Positions 10,580 to 20,106 of a stretch of DNA of 41,571 nt are shown in pieces (the first letter of the stretch is position 1; each line of letters begins with the position of its first letter). Location of the stretch: positions 1-41,571 of the forward strand of contig NZ_VCKY01000078.1 in NCBI RefSeq assembly GCF_005889735.1, written 5' to 3'. Both the position numbers and the translations under genes were made by a program. The notes below the pieces were generated by a model, which was not told the DNA's origin, searched no databases, and saw only the letters and a program-made list of their open reading frames with translations. Origin of the DNA: Nonomuraea turkmeniaca (GTDB lineage Bacteria > Actinomycetota > Actinomycetes > Streptosporangiales > Streptosporangiaceae).

Positions 10580-13500
10580 CGCGCTACGTGCCCACCCGGG
10601 CCGGGATCATCAACCTGTGGGACTACCGGGATGAGGAGTTCACCTTCGCGAACGGCTGGCTGATCCTGCGCGGCCCCAACGGCTCTGGCAAGACCAAGGC
10701 GCTGGAGGTGCTCTTCCCGTTCGTGCTCGACGGGCGGATCGACCCCAAACGGCTCAACCCGTTCGCCTCCGAGGACCGGACGATGAAGTCCAACCTGCTC
10801 TTCCGCGGACAGGACACCGCGCTCGGCTACGTCTGGCTCGAGCTGCGCCACCGCGACACCGGCCAGGCCGTCACCGTGGGCATCGGCCTGCACGCCCAGC
10901 GCCACCGCGACGCCCCGGTGCGCTGGCACTTCGTCGCCGAGGGCCGCGTCGGCGAGGACTTCTCGCTGCTCACGCCCGACGACCGGCCGATGACCAGGAA
11001 GCAGCTCGTAGAGGAGCTGGGCGAGCACGCGCTCACCGCCTCACCGACCGACTACCGGCACGCGATCGATCAGCGGCTGTTCGGCCTGGGCAGGGAGCGT
11101 TACGAGCAACTGATCACGCTGATCTTGACGCTGCGCCGCCCGCAGCTGGCCAAGAACCTCGACCCGGGCAAGCTGTCCGACACCCTCACCGACGGGTTGC
11201 GTCCCATCGACGACGAACTGATCGCCGAGGCGTCCCGCTCGTTCGACGACATGGAGAGCGTGGCGCGGACCCTGGAGGGGTTGATCGCCGCCGACGAGGC
11301 GACGCAGGCGTTCCTGTCCAGCTACACCACCTACCTGCGCACGCACTCGCGCTGGGCGGCCGACGCGCTGACCCGCCGCCGCGACGACGTCGCAACTCAT
11401 CGGGGAGCGCTCGAGGCCGCCACGCGCACCCTGACCACAGCCGAACGGGAGCAGGTGGAGGCCGAGGCGGCCATGGTGGCGGCCGAGGAGGCGCTGGCCG
11501 GCCTGCGCGCCCGGCTGGAGCAGCTCAAGAGCAGCGCCGCCTACCAGGCCGTCGAGCAGCTCGCCGACCTCGAGCGGCTGGTCAGGACATGCGCCGAGAC
11601 GGCCGCCACCGCCGTCACCCAATGGGAACGCCGGGCCGCCACCACGCGGAAGGCCCGAGTCCAGCTGTCCTCGGCCCAGCGCGAGCTGACCGAGCTGGCA
11701 GCGGCGGTCTCCCGTACCTCAGCCGACTTGGCGGCCGAGGCAGCCGCCGCCGGGATCGCCTGGCGTCCTGGCGACGCTGAGCGTGGCGGCTTCGCCGATC
11801 GGGTGGGCGGCCGGGTCGCCGCCAGGGCGGGCGATCTGCGGGCAGTCCGCGAGGCGCTCGCCACGGTGCAGAAGGCCGAGCAGGCACGCGACCTGTCCAA
11901 GGTGGCGCTCGATCAGGCCATGACCGCGCTCGCCAGGGCGGAGGCCGCCGAGGCCGAGGCGGCGCAGGCGGTGGCCGAAGCACGCGATCACGCCAGGGAG
12001 CAGCTCGCTTCCTGGGCCGGACACCACCGCTTCGACGTCGCACCCCTGGAGGCGGCGCTTGAGCAAGTGGGTGAGCCGGATGCGCCCGCCCTCGACACGG
12101 TGTTCGCGGGGCTGACGGCGGCTGCCGCACAGGATCTGCGCGACACCCTCGCGCGGCTGCGCGCGGAGCAGTCCGCTGCGGAGGCCGAGCGTGCACGGGT
12201 CGGTGCCGAGCGGGCGCGGATCGCGGCGGAGCACGATGACGCGCCGCCGCCCTTCGCAGCTCGTACGGCTCCGCGCGAGGCAAGGGCAGGTGCACCGCTG
12301 TGGCGGCTGGTCAGGTTCGCCGATCAGGTGTCACCCGAGCAGTCGGCGGCGGTCGAGGCGGCGCTGGAGGCGGCCAACCTGCTCGACGCGTGGGTGACGC
12401 CGACGCCCGTGAGCGTGGCGGCCGGGGATTCTGAGGGCTACCTGGAGCCTGGCGTCCCGGTCACGCCCAGCCTTGCCGAGTTGCTGGCTCCCGAGGAGGG
12501 CACGCCGGTCTCCCCTGAGCGGATCACCGCGATCCTGCGTTCCGTCTCGCTCGGCGGGCAGAGTCCGACGATCACTCCCGACGGGCGGTTCGCGCAGGGT
12601 ATCCAGGTCGGCGCCCATCACAAGGAGCACGCCGAATATGTCGGAGCCACCGCTCGGGCGCGCCGCCGTGCCGTACGTCTTGCACAATGTGACGCCAAGC
12701 TGGCTGAGCTGGGCGACACCATCACCGGTCTTGACCGGCAGCGGGCAGGCGCCGAGTCGGCGCTGGACGCCATCGACGCGGCGCGCGCCGCGCTGCCCAG
12801 GACCGGGCCGATCGCGGCCGCCCTGCACAAACACCAGGGAGCAGCCGGTCGACTGCGAGCCACCAGGGAGAACGCCGACGAGGCGCAGAGCGGCTACGAC
12901 GCGGCCGTGGCCGCGTGCGGCGCGACCGAGAGGGCCCTGCGCCGGGCCGGAGCCGAGCACGCGCTCGACCCCGAGCAGGTCGAGGAGGTGGCGCAGGCCC
13001 TGCGGCGCTTCGAAAGCACGGCGGCCGCGCTGTCCGGTCGGTGGCGCGAGGAGGCGCGGCAGCGCGAGGCCGTCGAGGATGCCACCGAGCGGCTGGAATC
13101 GGCGGCCGACGACGAGGCCGCCGCTGAGCAGAGCGCGGTGACGGCGCGGCTGCGGCACACCGAGGAGGCCGCCAAGCTGGAAGTCCTCCAGCAGACCATG
13201 GGCGCGGAGGCGAGCCAGGTGCTGGCCGAGATCGAGGCGGCGGAAGGCGGCATCGTCGCCGCGTCCAGGGCGGTCGAGTCGGCCAGGAACGCCGAGCGGA
13301 CGGCGCTCACCGAGACCGCCACGGCCCGCGCCCGGCTGGCGGCCACACAGGAGTCCTTGCAGGTCGCGGTGGGTGAAGAACGCCAGACGGCCAGAGGGCT
13401 CGCGCCCTTCGCCCAGCGTGAGCTGCTCGATGTGCTCAAGTGCCCGCCAGGCCTGACCTGGCCCGCGCAGGAGGCCGACTGGCTCGGCGAGCAGCTGCCC

Positions 13501-14583
13501 GGAGCGGTGCGCGCCGTACACGAGGCGATCCTCTCCGTGACCCGCGACCTGACACCGACCGAGATCTCGCTCAAGCAGTCGACCACTCGCCTGGCCAAGG
13601 CTCTGGACGACCTGCAGGCGCAGCTCACCGCCGCCGGACAGGACTACCGCCCGGAGTGGGACGGCGCCGACGGGGTGATCGTGGTCAGAGTCGCCGACGA
13701 GGACGGCCTGCTGCCGGTGGGCGCCTTCGCCGCGAAGATGACTGAGGCCCGCCGCGACCAGCAACAGCTGCTCAGCGAGTCCGAGCAGCGCATCCTGGAG
13801 GACGCGCTGCTCACCCGTCTGGCTCAGCAGATTCACGACCGCACGGTCGATGCCCGAGACCTGATCAGGCTGATGAACACCGAGATGCGCTCGCGCAAGA
13901 TGTCCTCCGGCACCACGGTCGGGGTGAGCTGGCAGCTCGCCGACAACCTGGAGGAGGAGCAGCGGGCGGTCTGCGGGCTGCTCGACGCCGACGCGGCCAG
14001 GCTCGGTCCCGATGAGCTGAGCCGGATGCGCGCCCATTTCGCCACCCAGATCAAGAACGCCAGGGCGCGCGAGCGCGAGCTGCCCTACCGCGAGCTGCTC
14101 ACCAAGGTTCTCGACTACCGCCGCTGGCGGCACTTCACCTTCCAGCTCGTACGGCCCGGCGGCGCCGAAGAGCGGCTCACCCGCGCCAAGCACAGCCGTC
14201 TGTCCGGAGGCGAGCAGTCGGTCTCGCTGCACCTGCCCCTGTTCGCCGCCGCCCACGCCATGCTCAACTCGGCCAGACCTGACGCTCCCCGGCTGCTCGC
14301 GCTGGACGAGGCGTTCGCCGGGGTCGACGACACCGGGCGCAGCGAACTGATGGGCCTGGCCGCCCAGTTCGATCTCGACCTGTTCATGACGGGCTACGAC
14401 TTGTGGGCCACGCACGCGGCCGTGCCCGCCGCGGCCCACTACGACCTGGCCCACTCGCCCGTCGAACATACGGTCAGCGCCCTGCTGCTGGTGTGGGACG
14501 GAGCAGAGCTGCTGGCCGACGACACAGGTGAGCTGACCGTGGCGCTCGGCTCCCCCGGGGTGCGGCGGGTGCCCATTGGCTGA
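10576..14583 (+). CDS. TIGR02680 family SMC-like ATPase, JetC-like motor of a Wadjet-like system
   Basis: This 1335-aa SMC/SbcC-like ATPase has Walker A GPNGSGKT at residues 33-40. Two long coiled-coil arms (about 240-560 and 690-1080, rich in Ala, Glu and Arg heptads) are separated by a globular hinge-like region (PLWRLVRFADQVSPEQSAAV, near 575-595). The ABC signature LSGGEQ is at 1209-1214 and Walker B LLALDEAF has Asp1244 and Glu1245. There is no CxxC zinc hook of the Rad50 type. In Wadjet systems the JetC ATPase extrudes DNA loops, allowing small circular plasmids to be recognised and cut by the JetD nuclease. It starts with GTG overlapping the previous stop and overlaps the next gene by eight bases. 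All ATPase motifs are intact. Confidence 0.92.
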
Positions 14584-15733
14584 TCTCCCCGGCCGCCTCC
14601 TGGCCGCCGCTCGCCGTCGCCTGGAGCGTACCGGAGGAGCGCTGGAGGGCTCGATCGGGCTGAACGCGCCCACGGACGATGAGCGGCGCGCCATCATCGG
14701 CATCACTGGGATCTATCGCCCGGAAGGCGTCAAACGGCTCACCGTGTCGCTGGCCGACCTCGATGCCACGATCCCCGGCGGGCTGCTCCAGGCGCTGGGC
14801 GGCCAGGTCAGGGACAGAGCGGCGGAACGCGCTGCCGAGGAGGCAGCGAGGGAGGAGCTGCTGGCCGCGCCCTCCAAACACGCGGGAACCCTCTGGTTCG
14901 CCGACTGGCTGGCCGCGATGAGCGCCGACGGCACCCTCACCCGCCTGATCCGGCGCGGCGACGGCCACCTGATCTCCCAAGCGTGCGCCGTGCTCGATCT
15001 GCTGCCTGCGTCCTTCGTCCCGCTGCCGGTGCTGGCCGAGGCCGCTACGGGAGACACCAAGGCGCTCGGCCGTAGCAGCCCGCTGGCCACGCTGGTGCTG
15101 CGCGCGCTCGCCTTGCGCACGTCCGGGGAGCCGGAGCGCAGGAGCTCGCGCGAGCTGTGGGAGTCGGCCGGGGTGATCGTCGACGACCTGGCCAGCCAAG
15201 TGCTCGTGCTCAATGTCAGGACCCGCGGCGGCAGCGTGGTGTCGCGCTGGCTCGATGACGCCGCCGCGCACGGCATCCCGTTTCGGCTTACGCTCCAGCA
15301 GCAGGTCGAGTACGAGATTGTGCCGGACGTCGAGGAGATCTTCGTCTGCGAGAACCCCGCGGTCCTTCGCGCCGCCGCTGCCGAGCTCGGCACGGCGTCG
15401 GCCGCCCTGGTCTGCACCGAGGGGATCCCCTCGGCGGCCTGCCACAGGCTGCTCACCGGGTGCACCCGGCTGCGCTGGCGCGCCGACTTCGACTGGACCG
15501 GGCTGCGCATCCTCGCCTCTGCCCGACTGCGGCACGGCGCGATCCCCTGGCGAATGGGGGCGGCCGACTACTCCGCCGGGCTGGAGCTGGGCGAATCCAC
15601 CCCACTCACCGGCAGCCCCTCGGCCAGCCTATGGGACCAGGCCCTCGCCGACGCGATGGCCGCCGCCGGCCGCGCTGTCATGGAGGAACGCCTCATCCCC
15701 GCACTCCTCGCCGACCTGACACGAACGAGGTGA
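14576..15733 (+). CDS. TIGR02679/DUF2399 family protein, JetD-like Toprim nuclease
   Basis: This 385-aa protein has a C-terminal Toprim-like domain: the strand and acidic residue FVCENP (Glu259), then RADFDWTGLRI with Asp304 and Asp306, the E and DxD pattern used to bind divalent metal. JetD-type proteins are the topoisomerase VI-A-like nucleases that cleave plasmid DNA after loop extrusion by the SMC complex. The N-terminal ~200 residues are helical and probably mediate DNA or complex binding. The start is the unusual TTG at 14576, which overlaps the end of the JetC-like gene by eight bases; in-frame alternatives lie too far downstream. It is the last gene of the operon, and no clear terminator follows. 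Confidence 0.88.
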   Translation: MADLPGRLLAAARRRLERTGGALEGSIGLNAPTDDERRAIIGITGIYRPEGVKRLTVSLADLDATIPGGLLQALGGQVRDRAAERAAEEAAREELLAAPSKHAGTLWFADWLAAMSADGTLTRLIRRGDGHLISQACAVLDLLPASFVPLPVLAEAATGDTKALGRSSPLATLVLRALALRTSGEPERRSSRELWESAGVIVDDLASQVLVLNVRTRGGSVVSRWLDDAAAHGIPFRLTLQQQVEYEIVPDVEEIFVCENPAVLRAAAAELGTASAALVCTEGIPSAACHRLLTGCTRLRWRADFDWTGLRILASARLRHGAIPWRMGAADYSAGLELGESTPLTGSPSASLWDQALADAMAAAGRAVMEERLIPALLADLTRTR

Positions 15734-15755
15734 ACGGCTATACATTGCGGCCCCG

Positions 15756-16343
15756 TCATCCCAGGGTGACGGCGGTGCGACGGACCCGCAGCGCGAACTC
15801 CTGGCCGACGCCAGGCGTACACCCGAGGTCCTCAAACAACTTCGCGATGGAAGGGGCGGGGGCGGCGTACAGGGGAGCGCGCCGAGCCAGACACCAGTGT
15901 GCCTGGTCGCTGTCGCCGTGCTGGGCGGTGACCTCCACGACGCGCAGATCGTAGCGGGCGGCGTGAACGACCGTCGCACGAGCCTGTGAGCCCTCGCCGG
16001 TCGGTTCGCTATGGTGGCGCGGATCGAGCACGACGTGGCTGGGGATGGTGAAACCTTCGCCGCGAACCCCGTACTGCTCCGGGTCGTCCGGCTCGACGAT
16101 CAGTACCCTACCGGCAGCTCGGTGTCCATGCCGAGCCGCCAGGCGCGATGGCGGGCGCTCGGTTGCAACGGAGGCGCCTTCCTGGAGTTCGAAGGTGATC
16201 GCTGCCGAACAGCTGAACCGGAAATGCCACCTACCACAATCGTGATCACATATATCGAGCAACCACGAACGATCCCAACAAGACCACAGATCAGACTGAA
16301 GATCAGAGGAGCGAGCGATCATGAAATCTCGAATCAAGATCAC
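15756..16343 (-). CDS. Possible hypothetical protein on the minus strand
   Basis: This frame is open for up to 195 residues and has a plausible C-terminal part (LYAAPAPSIAKLFEDLG, then EFALRVRRTAVTLG). The N-terminal ~50 residues are rich in Cys, Trp and His, unlike an actinobacterial coding start, so the true start is probably internal and near 16200. It would be convergent with the defence operon (stop at 15756, 22 bases beyond the JetD-like stop) and overlap the micro-ORF region if the long start is used. I recognise no family. It could be a genuine small cytoplasmic protein or a fortuitous GC-rich frame. Apart from this, 15734-16320 holds nothing I can support. Confidence 0.35.
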   Translation of the reverse strand: MILIRDFMIARSSDLQSDLWSCWDRSWLLDICDHDCGRWHFRFSCSAAITFELQEGASVATERPPSRLAARHGHRAAGRVLIVEPDDPEQYGVRGEGFTIPSHVVLDPRHHSEPTGEGSQARATVVHAARYDLRVVEVTAQHGDSDQAHWCLARRAPLYAAPAPSIAKLFEDLGCTPGVGQEFALRVRRTAVTLG

Positions 16344-16356
16344 TGTGCAGTGCTAA
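16321..16356 (+). CDS. Candidate 11-residue micro-ORF or leader peptide
   Basis: ATG at 16321 opens the short frame MKSRIKITVQC, ending in TAA. An AGAGGAG Shine-Dalgarno-like stretch lies at about 16305-16311 with good spacing. The surrounding DNA is unusually A-rich for this window. Two stem-loops and a T-run follow immediately. The set looks like a short transcript with either a leader peptide or a microprotein, or simply a small RNA whose ATG is incidental. No amino-acid run typical of attenuators is present. Function unknown. Confidence 0.3.
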   Translation: MKSRIKITVQC

Positions 16357-16357
16357 G

Positions 16358-16405
16358 GTATCGTCACCCGATACTCGGTAACCCCGGCCCGCGCTGGGGT
16401 TTTTT
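16358..16405 (+). terminator. Tandem hairpins with T-run, rho-independent terminator
   Basis: The first hairpin pairs GTATCG (16358-16363) with CGATAC (16369-16374) over a 5-base loop. The second pairs AACCCC (16380-16385) with GGGGTT (16396-16401), can extend inward by a few pairs, and runs into six T's (16400-16405). The T-run sits on the plus strand, so it would end a plus-strand transcript that includes the micro-ORF at 16321-16356. Confidence 0.65.
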
Positions 16406-16556
16406 CATGCCCACGACCAGTGTCCCTTCCGGATGAAGTTAGCGGCCGGAACAGGTTCTGACCTGTGGCACGACACCCTGGCTCGGACGGTTTCGGAGCG
16501 GACTTGTTCAGGTCGCTCTGTCGGTGAGAGGAACTCAAACGTCCGGCTAGTAGATG

Positions 16557-17444
16557 TCAGTGCCCTTGGACATAGGGGAAGACCTGGCTGAAGTCACGGG
16601 CAGCGAGCCGGTCCCGGCGGATGCCGAAGATCAGCATGGCTCCGTCTCCGAAGATCATCCCGTTGTCCTCGTCAAGCTGGAGAAGATTGACCCACTGGGA
16701 GGCCTCCGCCGCGAAGCCGGGATCATCCGGCCTCAGCCCGGCCGCGGACGCGGCCGCGGTTTCGACCAGCGACTGCAGGGCGTCAGAGTAGCCGCCGACC
16801 TGATGCTGCGGCCCAGGCCTCTTACGCCGTTGGTCGTATAGCTCAAGCTCCCAGGCGAAGGTCTCGCCACCGTCCCCGATGTCGGGATCCTCGTCGTCGA
16901 GGTCCTCGTCGTCGGGATACACCATGCGGTCCCACACCAGTTCCCTGGCCGCATCCAGACTCCCGAAGGCGTCCAGCACAGCAGGGTGGCCAAGATCTGG
17001 CCAGCTCGGCTCGGTGACTGCGGCGAGCGGCACCTCGGGGAACACCCGCGCCTCCCCGCGGACGGGCACCTCGCGCTCGGGGACGCGTACGGCCCCGGGA
17101 GGCAGCGGGATCACCTGCGCGGCCGTGCAGTCCCAGGTGGCGAAGAACAACAGCGTGCCCCCGGTGGACAGGTCGATGTCCGACTCGTAGGCCGCGAGTG
17201 CCACGCAGTCCAGTTCGGCGAGGAACTGCATCGCGGGACCACGGTCGCCGGCGCGCGGCCACGGCATCCCTTCAGGTAGCCGGGGCAGGCCGCCCAGTCG
17301 GCCGACCGTGGTCGCGCCCTTCTCGGCGATCGACAGCCGGATGGCCGGATGGGCCAGGGCGAGGAACGGCTCGGCGAGCTCCTCGGGTAACAGCTCCCGG
17401 ACGTACTCCGCGAAATCCAGCATCCAGTCCTGCACGCCGCTCAT
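16557..17444 (-). CDS. DUF1963 (YwqG-type) family protein
   Basis: This 295-aa cytoplasmic protein has the DUF1963 pattern. A hydrophobic N-terminal helix region is followed by the core GRLGGLPRLPEGMPWP (about residues 60-75) and PAMQFLAELDCVAL (about 82-95). The later LLFFATWDC and NLLQLDEDNGMIFGDG match the family's repeated beta-strand fold. The biochemical role of the family is unknown. An acidic patch (DDEDLDDEDPDIGDGGE) is present in the second half. The frame is open upstream to 17726 but ATG at 17444 (MSGVQDWM) is the best start; the extension is Cys/His-rich and non-conserved. The 17445-17754 gap holds no other supported gene. Expressed alone, convergent toward the terminator at 16358-16405. 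Confidence 0.85.
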   Translation of the reverse strand: MSGVQDWMLDFAEYVRELLPEELAEPFLALAHPAIRLSIAEKGATTVGRLGGLPRLPEGMPWPRAGDRGPAMQFLAELDCVALAAYESDIDLSTGGTLLFFATWDCTAAQVIPLPPGAVRVPEREVPVRGEARVFPEVPLAAVTEPSWPDLGHPAVLDAFGSLDAARELVWDRMVYPDDEDLDDEDPDIGDGGETFAWELELYDQRRKRPGPQHQVGGYSDALQSLVETAAASAAGLRPDDPGFAAEASQWVNLLQLDEDNGMIFGDGAMLIFGIRRDRLAARDFSQVFPYVQGH

Positions 17445-17754
17445 ACTGCCCGGACCTGATCTGGAACGGAACCAGTGGGCGAGCAGCGACACAGTCTGCC
17501 GCCCACGGCGACGTACCGGACCTTGAACTTTCCGTGTGTTGAGCGACAGGATTTCGACAGCGCCCGGCGACAGACTATGGCAGTAGCAGCGTGACAGCTT
17601 TTCGGTGTGCCTCCCGCCGTGGGCTGCGCGGCGATCGTCCGCGCCTACCTCGCGAGTCTGGCCGCCAGGCGCAGCACCGGCCCGCTGTTCGTCCGCATCG
17701 TCATGAGGAAATAGCCCCAGCGCCACGCTCGTCTTGCAAGGAGAGTCTCCAAGG

Positions 17755-18915
17755 TCAGCGGACTTCGCGCAGGAACCGCTCGGTCACGTGCCGGGTGATC
17801 TGGCTGCCGAAGCCGCCCCAGCTCAGGTCGAACTGGTGATCGGCGTACGGGATCTCCACCAACCTGTGCTCGACCCCGGCGGCGGCCAGACGGCCGGCGA
17901 AGGCGCGGGTGTCGGCGGCGGGCTGCAGGAAGTCGCGCCCGCCCTGGACGAGCAGGGTCGGCGGCAGCCCCCGGCGGAGGTAGGTAAGCGGGGAGACGCG
18001 CTCGGCCTCCTCTGGCGACAGCAGCGGGCCCTCCTCGGTGAGCTGCCGCCGCAACGGTTCGGCCAGCCGGAACGAGGGTGTCATGGGCTTGGTCATGTCG
18101 GCCGGGGGGTACCAGGCGACGACGGCGGCGATGTCCGGCTCCGGGGCGGGGCAGGTGGGGGGCAGTTCGGCGGCGGTGGTGTAGGCGGCCAGCAGAGCCA
18201 GGTAACCGCCCGCCGACTGGCCCATCATGACGATACGGTCCGGGTCGGCGCCGTAGCGTCCGGCGTTGCGGGCGACCCAGCCCAGCGCGCACTTCACGTC
18301 CCCTGGCGTCCTCCGCCAGTCGTGGGAGCGGAAGAAGCGGTAGGAGATGTCGAACACGACGTAGCCGGAGTCGGCCAGCCAGGCGTCCCAGCGCGGGAAG
18401 AGGCTCTGCCCGGCCTGCTGCGTGCCGCCGTGGATGTTGATCACCGCGGGTGCGGGAGCGCTGGCCGGTCGTGGGGGCCGCCAGACGTCGAGCATGAGGT
18501 CAGTGCCGCCGATCCGGGCGTACCGGACGGTGGCGTCGGGTCCGCGTGCGGCGGTGCTGGACAGCCCGTCGAAGTACGGCGACAGGCTCAGCGGGACGTC
18601 CAGTTCCCGCGTGGTCGCCCAGGCCGATACCGGCGGCAGCAGGCCCGCGACGAGCAGCATCGCGTTGACGAGCGCCACTACCCCCGCGCTCCACGCCGCG
18701 CCCCACTTCCTCGCCAGGACGGCCGCCCCCGCTCCCAGCACCGCGAGGGCCGCCAGGACCAGGCTGAACTCCGTGACCAGCATGCCGAGCGCCCACAGCT
18801 CCAGGTTCGGCATCGGCAGCAGCGCCAGCGCCGCGAGGACGAGTGCGATCACAGCGAAGAGCCAGGCCCCGATCAGCGCGATCCTGCGGCGTCCTGTGTG
18901 CCGGTGCGCTGCCAT
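17755..18915 (-). CDS. Membrane-anchored alpha/beta hydrolase (carboxylesterase or BD-FAE-like)
   Basis: This 386-aa protein has three predicted N-terminal membrane segments (about 13-33, 41-66 and 74-98), followed by an alpha/beta-hydrolase domain. The oxyanion motif HGG is at 162-164, the nucleophile elbow GQSAGG has Ser234, and the likely acid and base are Asp328 (GGRDF) and His360 (ADHQFD). The order and spacing match hormone-sensitive-lipase-like and acetyl-xylan or carboxyl-esterase-like enzymes. The domain probably faces outward, hydrolysing ester substrates, but the substrate is not predictable. Start ATG at 18915 follows the operator region. It is divergently transcribed from a TetR gene 75 bases away, which strongly suggests repression by that regulator. 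Confidence 0.88.
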   Translation of the reverse strand: MAAHRHTGRRRIALIGAWLFAVIALVLAALALLPMPNLELWALGMLVTEFSLVLAALAVLGAGAAVLARKWGAAWSAGVVALVNAMLLVAGLLPPVSAWATTRELDVPLSLSPYFDGLSSTAARGPDATVRYARIGGTDLMLDVWRPPRPASAPAPAVINIHGGTQQAGQSLFPRWDAWLADSGYVVFDISYRFFRSHDWRRTPGDVKCALGWVARNAGRYGADPDRIVMMGQSAGGYLALLAAYTTAAELPPTCPAPEPDIAAVVAWYPPADMTKPMTPSFRLAEPLRRQLTEEGPLLSPEEAERVSPLTYLRRGLPPTLLVQGGRDFLQPAADTRAFAGRLAAAGVEHRLVEIPYADHQFDLSWGGFGSQITRHVTERFLREVR

Positions 18916-18932
18916 GGACGTCCCTTTCCGAA

Positions 18933-18957
18933 TACGGTCGTATTTAATACGACTGTA
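18933..18957. promoter_or_regulatory. Palindromic operator between the hydrolase and TetR genes
   Basis: GTCGTATT (18937-18944) and AATACGAC (18946-18953) form a perfect 8-bp inverted repeat around a single T. It extends outward to a 25-bp near-palindrome (TAC..GTA) with one mismatched pair. Its AT-rich core is unlike the surrounding GC-rich DNA. Size, symmetry and position (between divergent starts at 18915 and 18991) match a TetR-family binding site controlling both genes. Confidence 0.85.
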
Positions 18958-18990
18958 CCCGCATACCTCCGCATGCGGGAGACTGGAGGA

Positions 18991-19617
18991 ATGCCGAAGT
19001 CGGTCGATCACCAGGCACGGCGCTGCCACATCGCCGCCGCGCTGCTGCGCGTCACCGCGCGGAAGGGAATGGAGGCGGTGAGCGTCCGTACGGTCGCGGC
19101 CGAGGCGGGCTGTTCGGTGGGCGCGGTGCAGCGTTACTTCCGTACCAAGGACGAGATGCTGCACTTCGCTCTGCGCAGTGTCGTCGAGTCGGCCAGGCGG
19201 CGCCTGGACGGGATCCGCCTAGGCGGCCCGGACGGGATGACGTTCGCCGGCGCGCTGCGCGCCGCGATCCTGCAGTCGCTGCCCCTGGACACGGCCAGGC
19301 TGGGTGAGGCCCGCGTCTGGGCCGCCTTCTACGCGAAAGCCGCCGTGCAGCCGGACTTCGCCGAGGTGATTGCGGAACTGCACCGGGAGGCGCTCGGCAA
19401 CCTGGACCGCGCCCTGCGGTATGCGCGTTCCACCGGCGAGCTCGGCCCGGGCCAGGATCCGCAAGCGCTCGCCCGCCTCATCCTGGTGATCATCGACGGC
19501 CTGATGTGGGCCATCCTGATGGATCCCGGGCTGGATATCGCAGCCGCCGCCTCGGACGCGGATGCCGTACCGCAGCTCGCGGCGCTGGACGCGGCGCTCG
19601 GCCTGATCACACGCTGA
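18991..19617 (+). CDS. TetR-family transcriptional repressor
   Basis: This 208-aa one-domain-per-half regulator has an N-terminal helix-turn-helix at about residues 10-55 (SVRTVAAEAGCSVGAVQRYF, then RTKDEML), the standard TetR DNA-binding motif. The C-terminal all-helical ligand-binding and dimerisation domain ends in LAALDAALGLITR. ATG 18991 has a GGAGGA ribosome-binding site directly upstream (18985-18990). The long upstream extension of the frame overlaps the hydrolase on the other strand and is not coding. The palindrome at 18933-18957 is the expected operator; autoregulation and control of the adjacent hydrolase gene are inferred. The inducing ligand is unknown but may be the hydrolase substrate or a related lipid. 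Confidence 0.92.
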   Translation: MPKSVDHQARRCHIAAALLRVTARKGMEAVSVRTVAAEAGCSVGAVQRYFRTKDEMLHFALRSVVESARRRLDGIRLGGPDGMTFAGALRAAILQSLPLDTARLGEARVWAAFYAKAAVQPDFAEVIAELHREALGNLDRALRYARSTGELGPGQDPQALARLILVIIDGLMWAILMDPGLDIAAAASDADAVPQLAALDAALGLITR

Positions 19618-20106
19618 TCGGTGGCTACGGAGAGTGGGCGATTCTCCTGACATCGGTGTCGCGCCGACTGTCATCCGTTGTCGTTCGCCACTGACATTCC
19701 GTGTCGCTCACCACCCCGGGCCACCCCCCTCCAAGGGCTCCACCGGCCTGTGCTCGCCCGATGCGCCGGGCGTTCACGCCGGCGGCCGACGCGTTTCTTG
19801 GGGCCGTTGTCAGGTCCGCTGCATGGTTTCGGAGGAACCCAGCGTGACCTGCGGCTCGACAAGTTAGTTCGGACAGGGGGCTCATCGTCGTCCGGACTAA
19901 CTTGTCGGTTTCGCCGCCGATCGGGCGGCCAGCGCCACCTGGGACGAGATCGGCTCAGTTCTGGATGTCAGCCCTGACACCGCGGTTGACGGCGGGCCGG
20001 CTACGCGGCTCAGTCGAGAATGAGCGGGCTGCCGAGAGCCACCTCGGGCTGAGAGCCGGTCCAGGGACAAGCTTCCCTGCCGGGTGGGACGATGGCACGG
20101 GGACGA
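19618..20106. other. Non-coding stretch between the TetR gene and the nucleotidyltransferase remnant
   Basis: I see no supportable gene here. Frames are short and compositionally unlike coding DNA. The one notable element is the 18-bp inverted repeat at 19857-19907, listed separately. Some GC-rich runs (19720-19800) lack coding periodicity. Confidence 0.5.
19857..19907. repeat. Long inverted repeat (18 bp, one mismatch)
   Basis: CGACAAGTTAGTTCGGAC (19857-19874) is repeated inverted as GTCCGGACTAACTTGTCG (19890-19907) with one mismatch and a 15-base spacer. It is AT-richer than its surroundings and lies outside any gene. It could be a transcription terminator without a T-run, an operator, or a recombination or transposon-end site. 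No transposase or integrase flanks it within 2 kb on the left. Confidence 0.8.

Noticed and set aside
17645..18292. Second minus-strand gene overlapping the hydrolase (ending LAARLAR)
   Set aside because: It lies in an alternative frame of the hydrolase with Arg/Pro/Gly-rich composition typical of shadow frames; the tail after 17755 is too short to support a gene.
17734..18990. Long N-terminal extension of the TetR gene
   Set aside because: It is antisense to the intact hydrolase, and the GGAGGA-ATG at 18991 gives a standard-length TetR protein.
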